Program-made: the position numbers and the translations under genes
Origin: DATDUW01 sp035290185
GTDB taxonomy: Bacteria > Patescibacteriota > Patescibacteriia > UBA9934 > GWF2-40-263
NCBI GenBank assembly: GCA_035290185.1
Contig: DATDUW010000045.1
Span: 1 to 15,568, forward strand
Reading direction: 5' to 3'
Length of the DNA stretch: 15,568 nt
Shown here: positions 6,986 to 14,599 of the stretch, in pieces
Layout: each line of letters begins with the position of its first letter
How positions within the stretch are numbered: position 1 is the stretch's first letter
Notes under the pieces: model-generated
Database searches by the model: none
What the model saw: the letters and a program-made list of their open reading frames with translations, nothing else
Told to the model about the DNA's origin: nothing

Positions 6986-7900
6986 TCACTCCAGAGGTTC
7001 GTTGTGCTCCGACAAATTTTCCAAATCCGTGGAAGCCTCCTGTGCTTCGTCCGCCAAGCCGTTCAAATCAGAAAGGAGGTCCGTGGTTTCCATACCCGAA
7101 ACAGCGGGAGAAGAAATGATCTCGGTTGGTGGCGTCTCTGTCTCCAATTCCTCAAATGACACGTGAACACTTTCCATGTTCCCATCGAAAAAAATTACCT
7201 CTGTGAGAGCATCTAATTCGGCTTGAACAACATCGTTCGGAGTACCAACCACGCGTTCAAGAGCCACGATTTTTCCAAGCCGATCCTGAAGGGCCACCAA
7301 AGATTGCGCCGCCTTCTTCAAAGTTTTTCCCTGTCCTGAAACAAAAAGAGCATCAATCTCTAGAGCCTCGCCGTCCGCACCCATGCGAAACACCTTTTCT
7401 TCGAAATCGAAGGAAAGGAGTCCTTCTGGGATTTCCCCTTCTGCAAGCATTTCTCCTACCACATACTTGGAAAAAAACGTCTCTGGAAGATCATCTACCA
7501 CTGTTTTCCAATTTTCCCCATAAAGCAGAATGGCTTGCCTCTCATCCTTGAGCGGGCGCAACTTCCCATCCGATTCCACGGCGTAAACCATTGGATTACT
7601 TTGAATTTTTACAAGCCGAACCCCTTCGCGATACCTCACGATTCCGGCCAATCGCAAGGATGCCAGATCCGAACAAGCGATCGTTTTTACGCTGCTGAAA
7701 TCCTCGTACCAACTCTGAAAAATTTTTTCATTGGGAAAAGCGTAACGGTTTCCGTCGTCAGCAAGGTAATAGACCGAAGAAAAATCAGGGCACTTTATCA
7801 AATCACCCGTTCCGACGGTTCCAGCAACAGCAGGAGGAACAAAACCTCCCGTTGCTACAAAAACACACAACCCCACGAGACCTCTCTTTGCTAAATTCAT
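6986..7900 (-). CDS. Secreted surface-module protein, paralog of the left-edge gene
   Basis: 304 residues from ATG 7900. Residues 1-27 are a signal peptide (KRGLVGLCVFVATGGF, then AVAG). Residues 34-98 contain the module VYYLADDGNRYAFPNEK, WYEDF, LAGIVRYREG shared with the protein at 1-372. Residues 105-154 (VYAVESDGKLRPLKDER, LYGENW) look like a diverged second copy of the same roughly 50-residue unit. Beyond residue 160 the sequence is acidic, helical and low-complexity, ending in EPLE. Function is unknown; it is an exported or surface protein by inference. An in-frame ATG at 7939 would overlap the upstream gene by 25 bases and put 13 polar residues before the signal peptide. ATG 7900, 14 bases after the upstream stop, aligns with the paralog's start. 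It is the last gene of the four-gene sigma unit. Confidence 0.8.
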   Translation of the reverse strand: MNLAKRGLVGLCVFVATGGFVPPAVAGTVGTGDLIKCPDFSSVYYLADDGNRYAFPNEKIFQSWYEDFSSVKTIACSDLASLRLAGIVRYREGVRLVKIQSNPMVYAVESDGKLRPLKDERQAILLYGENWKTVVDDLPETFFSKYVVGEMLAEGEIPEGLLSFDFEEKVFRMGADGEALEIDALFVSGQGKTLKKAAQSLVALQDRLGKIVALERVVGTPNDVVQAELDALTEVIFFDGNMESVHVSFEELETETPPTEIISSPAVSGMETTDLLSDLNGLADEAQEASTDLENLSEHNEPLE

Positions 7901-7914
7901 AAGATGAAGAAAAA

Positions 7915-8853
7915 CTAACGACTTCCTGTCGGTCGACACTGTTCTGGAACCGAATCCCTCATCGACGCAGCACCTGCCTGTACACTTTCTTCCTCTGGTT
8001 CCAGACAGGCAGCAGAAACCATTTGTGCGTCCGACACGATCTGCTGAGCCAAGGTCGCATAGGATTGGACATCTGCTTGAACAGCTTCCAAATCTTTCGC
8101 TTCAAGATCGGCGAAAAGTTGACTCTCGAGAATATCTAGAGATCCGGCATTCTCAATTTCTTGCAGGGTTCCGCTGATGGTAGAAACTTGGTTGAGGAGC
8201 CTCTCGATTTCTTCACGACTCTCGGAACACGTCGCCCACAGTGCACAGAGTGACGTCGTGGCTTTCTCTGAAAAAACCTGGAGATTTTCAACGGTATTCT
8301 TGCCAATCTCCTGCATGCCGGCCTCGACGTTCTCCTGAAGAACATCTTGCTGGGAAACCAGGTAGGCCTTCGCTTCCTCATTAACCAATCGCAGCTCTTC
8401 CACGGTTTGGGCGACCGCAATTTTCGTCTGATAGTCTGTTAAAAGATCCACGGTGCTTTGAAGGCCGTCGGTCAAAACGCCCTTTGTTCCCTCGGCAAGA
8501 TGCGATGCGTTGATCGCCTCAATCGCTCCATTGAGCCGGCCAATGGCCGCGTCAATCCGATCTGAAATTTTTTCCTGAAGTGCTTCATAATCCAATTGCT
8601 TGTCAGCAGCGGTTTCGGTCGCGGCCTTTTCCTCGGCTGTCTGAACCCGTTCGGAAACAGCATTTCCGATGGCTTGAAGGGCTGACCCGCTACCGAAATT
8701 CGAACCAAAATTTGTTCCAAGACCAGAACCGATATTTGAGCCGAGGTTACTGATTCGATCCCCCAACGCGGCCCTGGCGGTCCATCCGACCGAAAGGCTA
8801 ACAACCGCACCCACGACGACAATCCCCGCTGTTCTAAACGATCCGTACGCCAT
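7915..8853 (-). CDS. Secreted helical/coiled-coil protein with Gly-Ser-Asn linker
   Basis: 312 residues, not recognised as a named family. Residues 1-29 form a signal peptide (IVVVGAVVSLSVGW, then ARAA). Residues 33-57 are a low-complexity linker of repeated G-S-N/G-T-N-F units. Residues 60-270 are Ala/Glu/Gln/Leu-rich with heptad-like spacing, predicted as long helices or coiled coil. Four cysteines (in TSLCALWATCSES, SAACLEP and EQCRPTG) could form disulfides outside the cell. It starts 48 bases after the sigma-linked membrane gene and is followed 14 bases later by the surface-module gene, so it is probably part of the same transcript. A structural or periplasm-like role is inferred only from export and helix content. 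No Shine-Dalgarno sequence precedes the ATG. Confidence 0.7.
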   Translation of the reverse strand: MAYGSFRTAGIVVVGAVVSLSVGWTARAALGDRISNLGSNIGSGLGTNFGSNFGSGSALQAIGNAVSERVQTAEEKAATETAADKQLDYEALQEKISDRIDAAIGRLNGAIEAINASHLAEGTKGVLTDGLQSTVDLLTDYQTKIAVAQTVEELRLVNEEAKAYLVSQQDVLQENVEAGMQEIGKNTVENLQVFSEKATTSLCALWATCSESREEIERLLNQVSTISGTLQEIENAGSLDILESQLFADLEAKDLEAVQADVQSYATLAQQIVSDAQMVSAACLEPEEESVQAGAASMRDSVPEQCRPTGSR

Positions 8854-8901
8854 AAAAAAATGGAGATAAAATGAGAAATTCCTAATAAAGACGAAATCAG
8901 T

Positions 8902-9678
8902 CTATTCTTCCTTTTTGTTCGACCATCGAGGCAACGGGCACTGTTCATCCCCGCGGAAAGTACGAATCGCCACGGCCCGGATAATCCCCTCCCCCTTTTT
9001 TCCAACCACCACAACCCGACTCCCGACTTCCGCGGTCCCGCCCCAGGCAATGGCCCCACTCCCGGATGGAGAAACCGTCCAGCGGCGCCCGTCGCGGGCG
9101 CGCACAATCATTTCGTGAGACGTTCCTTTTGAAACAACTTCAACCGTTCCAAGAATGATAGGCCGGCCCTTCTGAGCCGAACCATCTCCATAGAAACGAT
9201 CTAAAAAAGGAATGGTCACACCCCCGTGCTCCCATAAACAGGCATGGAGTGGTGTCCTTCCAAGAAGAATCCCGAAAAAAAACAAACTCGCCAAAAATCC
9301 AATAAAAAGAGAAAGGACGGAAAAACGATACCCGATCGCATAGCGCCTCCAGAGAGGTTGAACAGCAAAAGCCGAGACGAAAACTCCCAAGGCCAAACCC
9401 CACGGGAACATCTGGAAAAGAAAAGGCAAGCCGTCCGATCCGGTTTGAGGCAAAAGCCACCAGGCTGTAACCCGCAACCGAAAAAAAAGAGCGCCGGTGA
9501 GGAGAGCCAGGACGGCTGTGACAACCACAGTAAGGAGAAAGAGAACTGTTGTGCGGGTGCAAATCCTCCAGCGTGGAAGCGGAGAAACCACTCCAGTCGC
9601 AAGGGAAGTCATGACCCGATCCTTGATTCCCAAAACGACAGGCTCTTCTCCCTTCTGTTTCATTTGATCAGGCATCAT
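8902..9678 (-). CDS. Three-helix membrane protein linked to ECF sigma factor (probable anti-sigma or sensor)
   Basis: 258 residues. A short cytoplasmic N-terminus (1-41) ends in SPLPRWRI. It is followed by three membrane helices (about 42-67, 86-107, 119-141) separated by a loop with TAWWLLP, and RRYAIGYRFS before the third helix. This layout (PRW box, helix pair, 'GYRxS', third helix) matches a family I recall next to ECF sigma genes in CPR genomes, usually annotated as hypothetical. The exported C-terminal domain (about 172-242) is beta-rich (LGTVEVVSKG, IVRARDGRRWTV, GSRVVVVGKKGEGIIRAV), resembling an OB-fold/DUF5666-like barrel. The start codon overlaps the sigma stop as ATGA, so translation is coupled. 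An anti-sigma function is inferred from position and topology. A second in-frame ATG follows immediately (9675). Confidence 0.75.
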   Translation of the reverse strand: MMPDQMKQKGEEPVVLGIKDRVMTSLATGVVSPLPRWRICTRTTVLFLLTVVVTAVLALLTGALFFRLRVTAWWLLPQTGSDGLPFLFQMFPWGLALGVFVSAFAVQPLWRRYAIGYRFSVLSLFIGFLASLFFFGILLGRTPLHACLWEHGGVTIPFLDRFYGDGSAQKGRPIILGTVEVVSKGTSHEMIVRARDGRRWTVSPSGSGAIAWGGTAEVGSRVVVVGKKGEGIIRAVAIRTFRGDEQCPLPRWSNKKEE

Positions 9679-10265
9679 ACGTCTGACATCTTATCTTCTC
9701 GGGCTGCGACGAGTGCGAAAAGCTGCTTTTTGGCGCGGGTAATACGAACACCGACTGTTGAAACCGGAAGGCGCAGAATCTGACCAATATCCCGATAACT
9801 CAACGCTTCAAGATAAAAAAGGGCAATCGGCTCTCGATATTTTTCTTCCAATTTTTCTAATAGCTCGGCAACGAACCGCTTGGTCTCCTCACGCTCGGCC
9901 TCTTCTTCCGGATTCGCTTGCGCCGCATAGGGATGGGGGAAAAAAACGTCAGGATCAAAAAGGTCAAAGGCCTCACGCACGCGCTTTTTTCCTGCATTAA
10001 TGAACTCGCTGTGTGCAACCCGATACACCCACGGCGCAAACGGGCGTGACGCATCGTAGGCCTGAATATTTTTGTAGACCTTGAGAAAAATTTCCTGAAC
10101 GACGTCTTCAATGTCTCGACCGTTAAAAAGCATCCGCCGCCCGTAACGCAGGAGCTTTTCTTGATAACGTTCCACCAAAACGCCAAAACGTTCGCGCTGT
10201 CCTTGTTGCACTTCGCGAGCCACCTCCTCATCCGTTGGTTGTTCATCCTCTGTTTTTGAAGACAT
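9675..10265 (-). CDS. RNA polymerase sigma factor, ECF (sigma-70) family
   Basis: 196 residues, a normal ECF length. Region 2 covers about 25-93: FGVLVERYQEKLLRYGRRM, DIEDVVQEIFLKVYKNI (the D-x2-D-x2-Q core-binding motif), and FAPWVYRVAHSEFIN (the -10 recognition helix). A linker of about 35 residues follows. Region 4 covers about 132-186: LEKLEEKYREPIALFYLEAL, then the helix-turn-helix YRDIGQILRLPVSTVGVRITRAKKQL. It heads a four-gene minus-strand unit and overlaps its membrane partner by 4 bases (ATGA). Its 145-base upstream gap is shared with the divergent glycosyltransferase and contains a perfect 9-bp inverted repeat. It differs clearly in sequence from the sigma factor at 1664-2299. Confidence 0.93.
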   Translation of the reverse strand: MSSKTEDEQPTDEEVAREVQQGQRERFGVLVERYQEKLLRYGRRMLFNGRDIEDVVQEIFLKVYKNIQAYDASRPFAPWVYRVAHSEFINAGKKRVREAFDLFDPDVFFPHPYAAQANPEEEAEREETKRFVAELLEKLEEKYREPIALFYLEALSYRDIGQILRLPVSTVGVRITRAKKQLFALVAAREDKMSDV

Positions 10266-10308
10266 GGTTCTAAAGAGAATACAGATTGTGGAGTCACTTT
10301 ATTTCAAA

Positions 10309-10340
10309 TTTGAGAAAATTGAAAGGGATCGTTTCTCAAA
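10309..10340. promoter_or_regulatory. Operator-like inverted repeat in the divergent gap
   Basis: TTTGAGAAA (10309-10317) and TTTCTCAAA (10332-10340) form a perfect 9-bp inverted repeat with a 14-base spacer. The left arm overlaps a 10-bp palindrome TCAAATTTGA (10304-10313). The site lies between the start of the sigma gene (10265) and the glycosyltransferase promoter (10364). It could be bound by a dimeric regulator serving either gene, or mark the sigma gene's own promoter. There is no direct evidence of binding. Confidence 0.45.
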
Positions 10341-10363
10341 ACAAAAAATGTTAACAGACCCCC

Positions 10364-10392
10364 TTGACAAAAAAGATCTTTTCAGGTAAGGT
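10364..10392 (+). promoter_or_regulatory. Sigma-70-type promoter of the glycosyltransferase gene
   Basis: A consensus TTGACA (10364-10369), 17-base spacer and TAAGGT (10387-10392). A 12-bp palindrome AAAAGATCTTTT (10371-10382) fills most of the spacer. The ATG at 10411 lies 18 bases past the -10, exactly as in the HTH gene promoter, giving a leader of about 10-13 bases without a Shine-Dalgarno sequence. The first 11 bases (TTGACAAAAAA) are identical in the two promoters. Confidence 0.7.
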
Positions 10393-10410
10393 GCCTGGTT
10401 CACTTTTGCT

Positions 10411-11607
10411 ATGCGTATTGTCATGATCGGACAAAAAGGTTACCCAGCCAAGTCTGGGGGCGTTGAAAAACACGTGGAGGAACTCTCCAAACGGTTGGTT
10501 AAGCATGGACATGAAATCTTCGTTTTTTGCCGACCCTGGTATACGGGTGAACGGGTCGAAAAAGATGTTGACGGAGTCCACTGTCTTCCGGCCTTGTCAA
10601 CGCGCACCAAACACTTAGACGCCATTTCCCACACCTTCTTTTCCATTCTCAAGGCGGCGTGGTTGAAACCGGATCTTTTCCATTTCCACGGCGTTGGGCC
10701 GGCACTGCTTGCCTGGCTTCCGAGGCTCGTCTGTCCGTCGGCCAAGGTGATTGTTACGTTTCACTCCATTGACCGCCGCCAGGAAAAATGGGGACGATTG
10801 GCGCGCATCATGCTCCGCCTGGGAGAACGCTTGGCCTGCCGCGTCCCGGATCGGACCATTACCGTTTCCAAGGCCCTGACAGACTATTGTCACGTTTCTT
10901 ACGGTGCAGACACGACCTATATTCCGAATGGCGTCGTTGCCCCTCATCCTAGAAAAAAACCGGATCCATCGCTCCTGGCCCCCTTTGATCTCAAACCAGA
11001 AAAATATTTTCTCATGGTCGCGCGCCTTGTTCGCAACAAGGGAGCACACACGTTGCTCGAGGCTTGGAAAAAAGCCAAGGAAAACCGCCCTGACCTATTT
11101 TCTTCCTTGAAAATAGCCATCGTGGGCGGAGCGGCCTTTGGAGCAGAGGACTGCCTCTCGGAACTCAAAATTCTTTCGGCTGGAGATTCCAGTGTTGTTC
11201 TGACGGGCGAACAGACGGGCGAAACGCTTCAGGCTCTTTTTGCCAATGCCTACGCGGCCGTCCACCCGTCTATTTCGGAAGGAATGCCCCTCAGTGTGCT
11301 CGAAGCCATGGCCCATGGAAAATGCGTGTTAGCATCGGACATTCCAGCCCACCGGGAGCTGACAGACGCCTACGGACTAACTTTCCGTACGGGAAATGTG
11401 GAAGATCTGGCAAAACAGCTCGTTATGGTAGCGGAAGCACCGGAACTCGCGGCCCACGTGGGAGCGGAGGCTGCTGAGTATGTTCGAAAAAATTATGACT
11501 GGGAAGAAATCGTCCTTGAGACAAAAATGGTCTATCGCCAGCTTCTGCATCTTAAGACGATCTCGCTCCCATCCGTTATTTCTTCCCAAAGTCAAAAAAT
11601 AGCCTGA
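10411..11607 (+). CDS. GT4-family glycosyltransferase
   Basis: 398 residues, the normal length for a GT-B retaining glycosyltransferase of family GT4. The N-terminal Rossmann half starts MRIVMIGQKGYPAKSGGVEKH with the acceptor-side GG at 16-17. HFHGVGP (91-97) and TFHSIDRR (116-123) are typical strand ends. The C-terminal half has VARLVRNKG (203-211, the Arg/Lys pair that contacts the nucleotide-sugar phosphates) and the E-x7-E motif EGMPLSVLE (E290, E298). It transfers a sugar from a nucleotide donor to a glycan or lipid-linked acceptor at the cytoplasmic face of the membrane; neither sugar can be named from sequence. It is a single-gene unit with its own promoter and a terminator 15 bases past the stop. 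It diverges from the sigma operon and converges on a second GT4. A surface-polysaccharide role is inferred from neighbours. Confidence 0.92.
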   Translation: MRIVMIGQKGYPAKSGGVEKHVEELSKRLVKHGHEIFVFCRPWYTGERVEKDVDGVHCLPALSTRTKHLDAISHTFFSILKAAWLKPDLFHFHGVGPALLAWLPRLVCPSAKVIVTFHSIDRRQEKWGRLARIMLRLGERLACRVPDRTITVSKALTDYCHVSYGADTTYIPNGVVAPHPRKKPDPSLLAPFDLKPEKYFLMVARLVRNKGAHTLLEAWKKAKENRPDLFSSLKIAIVGGAAFGAEDCLSELKILSAGDSSVVLTGEQTGETLQALFANAYAAVHPSISEGMPLSVLEAMAHGKCVLASDIPAHRELTDAYGLTFRTGNVEDLAKQLVMVAEAPELAAHVGAEAAEYVRKNYDWEEIVLETKMVYRQLLHLKTISLPSVISSQSQKIA

Positions 11608-11613
11608 CGAGAC

Positions 11614-11650
11614 AAAAAAACCAAGAGCCGGCTTTCAAGCCGGCTCTTGT
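11614..11650. terminator. Bidirectional intrinsic terminator between convergent GT4 genes
   Basis: A perfect 13-bp stem (11622-11634 with 11637-11649, CAAGAGCCGGCTT and its complement). On the minus strand it is followed by seven T (11620-11614), an excellent terminator for the leftward GT4 gene. On the plus strand a shorter T run (TGTTTT) follows, adequate for the rightward gene. The two stop codons lie 46 bases apart. Confidence 0.9.
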
Positions 11651-11653
11651 GTT

Positions 11654-12886
11654 TTACAACGGAACGATTCTGCCGTGCTCGCGTAAAACCTCTCCGTAGA
11701 GAGCCTTCAATCCTTCCCAATGACGTTCAAGCGAAAAGACCTCCTCAACCCGCTGTCTGCCCGCCCTCCCAAGGGCCTGCGCCTCCAGAGGGTGCCGCAT
11801 AAGCCGATCCACGGCTTCTGCTATTTCTTGCACGCTACCAGGACGCACAAGAAAGCCTGTCAAGCGATCTTCCACCACCTCTGGCAATCCGCCCACATGG
11901 GAAGCGATCACAGGCTTGCCAACCGCCATAGCCTCCAATGCCGAAAGGCCGAACACTTCCTGAAAAAGGGATGGAACCACAACACACCGGGCGCGACGAT
12001 AAAATTCCCAAAGAGCTTCTCCTGACTGAAAACCGGCGAAAGTCACATTAGAGAGCCCTTCCGCCATGTGACGAAGTCTCGGCTCCTCCGGACCGCGTCC
12101 TACAAAGACGAACCGCACGTGTGGAAGCTCGCGGGCCGCGCGAACAAGCACCTGTGCACCCTTTTCCTCGGAAAGACGTCCTGTAAAAAGGACAAACCCG
12201 TCGTCTTCAGAAGAAGGAACGATAGTGCGGACATCTATCCCAAAAGGCAAGACGCGCACATGCTCAGCCGGGAAACCGGCTCGCACAAGGCAATCTCTCA
12301 TAAATTTCGTGGGCGCCACGTAGCGATCCACAAGCCGATAGAGACCCATTCTCCGGTGAAGATAAAAAAGAAAGGCTGCAGCAAAACTCGCGGCATACGA
12401 ATCCTTGTGAAACTTCGCAAACGTGGAGCGCCAAAGGCCAGCGCGTCCCCAATCCTCAACGCGGCCATGCGACCACATGCCGTGCTGAGGAGAAACCAGA
12501 TGATAGTCATGAACGGTCATGACGGTAGGAATGCCACGTTCGTGCAAGAGAGAAAGGATAGAGGGAGAAAGTTGATAATAGATATTATGGAGGTGACAGA
12601 CATCCGGATTCGTTGCATCCAGCAGGTTTCCCAATTGACGACGGGCCTCTCTTGAATAGACCATGTGGCCGAAGCCGCGCACTCCTTCCCAATTCAGCCG
12701 CGCGTGTTCCGTTTCAATCTGCTGTACGAAAAAACGGTCCCAGGGTGTCTTCACATTGCACGGATGATGCATGGAAAACGGAATGGACTCGTGACCTTGC
12801 TCGGATAATAGCTGCTCCAATGCAAAAACGTACCGGTCCGCACCGCCTTTAACATAATAATATTTATTAGCCTGGAGGACTCTCAT
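11654..12886 (-). CDS. GT4-family glycosyltransferase, paired with O-antigen ligase/polymerase
   Basis: 410 residues. N-terminal half: MRVLQANKYYYVKGGADRY (the KGG acceptor loop at 13-15), HLHNIYYQLSP (98-108), TVHDYHLVSP (124-133). C-terminal half: FTGRLSEEKG (Arg-Lys donor phosphate site, near 234-243) and EVFGLSALE (E310, E318, the E-x7-E motif). These define a retaining GT-B enzyme of family GT4. Donor and acceptor are not predictable. The ATG (12886) overlaps the stop of the upstream polymerase as ATGA, so the two are translated together and probably act on the same surface glycan. It shares little beyond the fold motifs with the convergent GT4 at 10411-11607, so it is not a recent duplicate. 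Confidence 0.93.
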   Translation of the reverse strand: MRVLQANKYYYVKGGADRYVFALEQLLSEQGHESIPFSMHHPCNVKTPWDRFFVQQIETEHARLNWEGVRGFGHMVYSREARRQLGNLLDATNPDVCHLHNIYYQLSPSILSLLHERGIPTVMTVHDYHLVSPQHGMWSHGRVEDWGRAGLWRSTFAKFHKDSYAASFAAAFLFYLHRRMGLYRLVDRYVAPTKFMRDCLVRAGFPAEHVRVLPFGIDVRTIVPSSEDDGFVLFTGRLSEEKGAQVLVRAARELPHVRFVFVGRGPEEPRLRHMAEGLSNVTFAGFQSGEALWEFYRRARCVVVPSLFQEVFGLSALEAMAVGKPVIASHVGGLPEVVEDRLTGFLVRPGSVQEIAEAVDRLMRHPLEAQALGRAGRQRVEEVFSLERHWEGLKALYGEVLREHGRIVPL

Positions 12887-14484
12887 AAAATCCTTTCTTG
12901 TCCAGATTTCGGAAGGAGAAAAATTTTTTCCTCCTCAACTTTTTTTGCTGACGTCAAAAAAGGAGACTGGTTTGCAAGAGCCACAATGAATCCCCCATAC
13001 AACCAGAGATAAAAAGCGAGGGTGCGCACCTCGAGAAACGTCGCTAAAAAAGCGTTTATGGATACGGCGAGCATGGCAGCAGCATACCCAAGTGAAAGCG
13101 AACGTACATACGGATCCTGGCGGCAACGTTTGAAAAGGCGCCAGGCAAAGAAAAAGAGCGCGACATAGGCCCAGAGGTAAAAAGCGAGCCCGAGGGTGCC
13201 CGTTTCCCCCCAAAGTGAAAACCAACTGTTATCGATATAACCGTCTGTCCCATACACGCCAAACGGTAAACCCAGCTGCTCATAGACGCGTGCATTGCCC
13301 AAAGCAGCGGCCGCACCCCCGCCGTACTGTCCGGGACCGACGCCAAAAAACGGCGAAAACGGAACAACGACTAAAACGGTCTGGACAATCCAGAAAAGCC
13401 GGCCAAGCCCATAGTACTCTCCTTGCCAACGCGCAAAAGAAAAGGCCTCAAAAAATCTTTCTGCAAGCGTCTGACTTGGCATATCCACGAGGTAACGCAC
13501 GACAACACCGGAATAGAGAAGATAGGTTCCCAAAAGACCGATACCAAGCAGACTTCCCATGAGAACGCGACGATCCTTCCTTCCCACCCAACCTATAAAG
13601 AGAAAACCCAGGAGAAAACCAAACCAAGAAGAACGCGAATAGGTCAAAATTAAAGCAGGGAGACCGACCAAGAGAAGCCCCCACAAGAAGGGACGGCGAC
13701 GACGACGGAAGGAAGGTTCATACAAGAAAGAAATGACCAGAAGAAGAAAAAAAGCGAGAAACGTTCCTAAACGATCGTAACGGCCAAGCGTTGCAAACAC
13801 ACGCGAACCAGATTCCCAAAACTGAACCACGCCGCTTGTCAGTGTAAGGTCCCCAAAGACACGCGTTTCGGAAGGAAGAAGGACCTCATCGAGCGGAGCG
13901 CCCACCGCAGCCTGAACAAGACCAAGCCCGGCTTCGAAAGCGACAATCAAAAAAAGAACGCGCGTTAATTTTTGAACATAAGGCCTGGAGGGATTGAGGG
14001 CCACGGCAATAAAAAAAACAAAGATAAACCGTAAAATCTGCCGTAGGCCAAGAACGGCAATGGTCGGATGCACAAAATTGATCACGATCGAAGCAATGGC
14101 AACCACGACAAAAAAGGCAAACGGAAGATTGATCGGTGTTCGAATGGCCTTCAGCTTCCCTGATAAACGCCTCCAGACAACGAGCGCGACCAACAAATAA
14201 ATCAATCCCTCGGGAAAATATTTGGCAAACACGTAAATTTCGTCTGGAACAAATTTCAAAACCAGGGACTCAAACGGAAGATAGGCTGCTAAAATCCCTA
14301 GGGCCCATAAAGGCCGCGTAAGGGTCAAAAGAAAAAAACCTATTCCAATCACCAAGGCCAGAACTGCCATGCCAGAAACCAATGTCTGGGCCAAGAGCAA
14401 ACCAATGAGCACAACAAAAATTAGCCCAATATACAGGGCCGTGTGTTCTTCTGCATACCGATAAACAGAACGAAAATCAGGCAT
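12883..14484 (-). CDS. O-antigen ligase/polymerase-family (Wzy/WaaL-type) membrane protein
   Basis: 533 residues from ATG 14484, with about 11-12 hydrophobic segments from residue 17 to 505. The family hallmark is the C-terminal third (Wzy_C region): LTYSRSSWFGF (280-290), then a large loop with FFGVGPGQYGGG (379-390) and DNSWFSLWGETGTLGLAFYLW (418-438). Such proteins polymerise lipid-linked oligosaccharide repeats or ligate the finished glycan to a carrier on the outer face of the membrane; sequence alone does not separate the two roles. CPR cells lack a classical LPS layer, so an S-layer or surface glycan is a likelier target (inference). An in-frame ATG at 14580 would extend the protein but lies in the terminator of the upstream gene, so 14484 is chosen. 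The stop overlaps the next GT4 gene as ATGA. Confidence 0.88.
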   Translation of the reverse strand: MPDFRSVYRYAEEHTALYIGLIFVVLIGLLLAQTLVSGMAVLALVIGIGFFLLTLTRPLWALGILAAYLPFESLVLKFVPDEIYVFAKYFPEGLIYLLVALVVWRRLSGKLKAIRTPINLPFAFFVVVAIASIVINFVHPTIAVLGLRQILRFIFVFFIAVALNPSRPYVQKLTRVLFLIVAFEAGLGLVQAAVGAPLDEVLLPSETRVFGDLTLTSGVVQFWESGSRVFATLGRYDRLGTFLAFFLLLVISFLYEPSFRRRRRPFLWGLLLVGLPALILTYSRSSWFGFLLGFLFIGWVGRKDRRVLMGSLLGIGLLGTYLLYSGVVVRYLVDMPSQTLAERFFEAFSFARWQGEYYGLGRLFWIVQTVLVVVPFSPFFGVGPGQYGGGAAAALGNARVYEQLGLPFGVYGTDGYIDNSWFSLWGETGTLGLAFYLWAYVALFFFAWRLFKRCRQDPYVRSLSLGYAAAMLAVSINAFLATFLEVRTLAFYLWLYGGFIVALANQSPFLTSAKKVEEEKIFLLPKSGQERIL

Positions 14485-14545
14485 AACCCATCTTGAATAA
14501 CAACAGTTTAACACGCCGTGCGCCAGGAAAAAAGGAGGAAAAAAT

Positions 14546-14576
14546 AAAAAAAAGGCATGGTCAAAGACACCATGCC
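14546..14576 (-). terminator. Intrinsic terminator of the MopE-repeat gene
   Basis: Read on the minus strand, GGCATGG and CCATGCC form a 7-bp stem with a 9-base loop (14576-14554), followed by eight T (14553-14546), an A and six more T. It lies 54 bases past the stop at 14630. It separates the metal-binding-repeat gene from the polysaccharide pair and shows that the polymerase gene needs its own promoter between about 14545 and 14485. Confidence 0.85.
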
Positions 14577-14599
14577 CCATTGAGTTGAACCCCTCCTCA

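Noticed and set aside
7901..7939. Start of the second surface-module protein at ATG 7939
   Set aside because: It would overlap the coiled-coil gene and place polar residues before the signal peptide; the paralog aligns with ATG 7900.
14485..14580. Longer N-terminus for the O-antigen polymerase from ATG 14580
   Set aside because: That ATG lies just beyond the terminator hairpin of the upstream gene and the extension would have to be transcribed through its T run.
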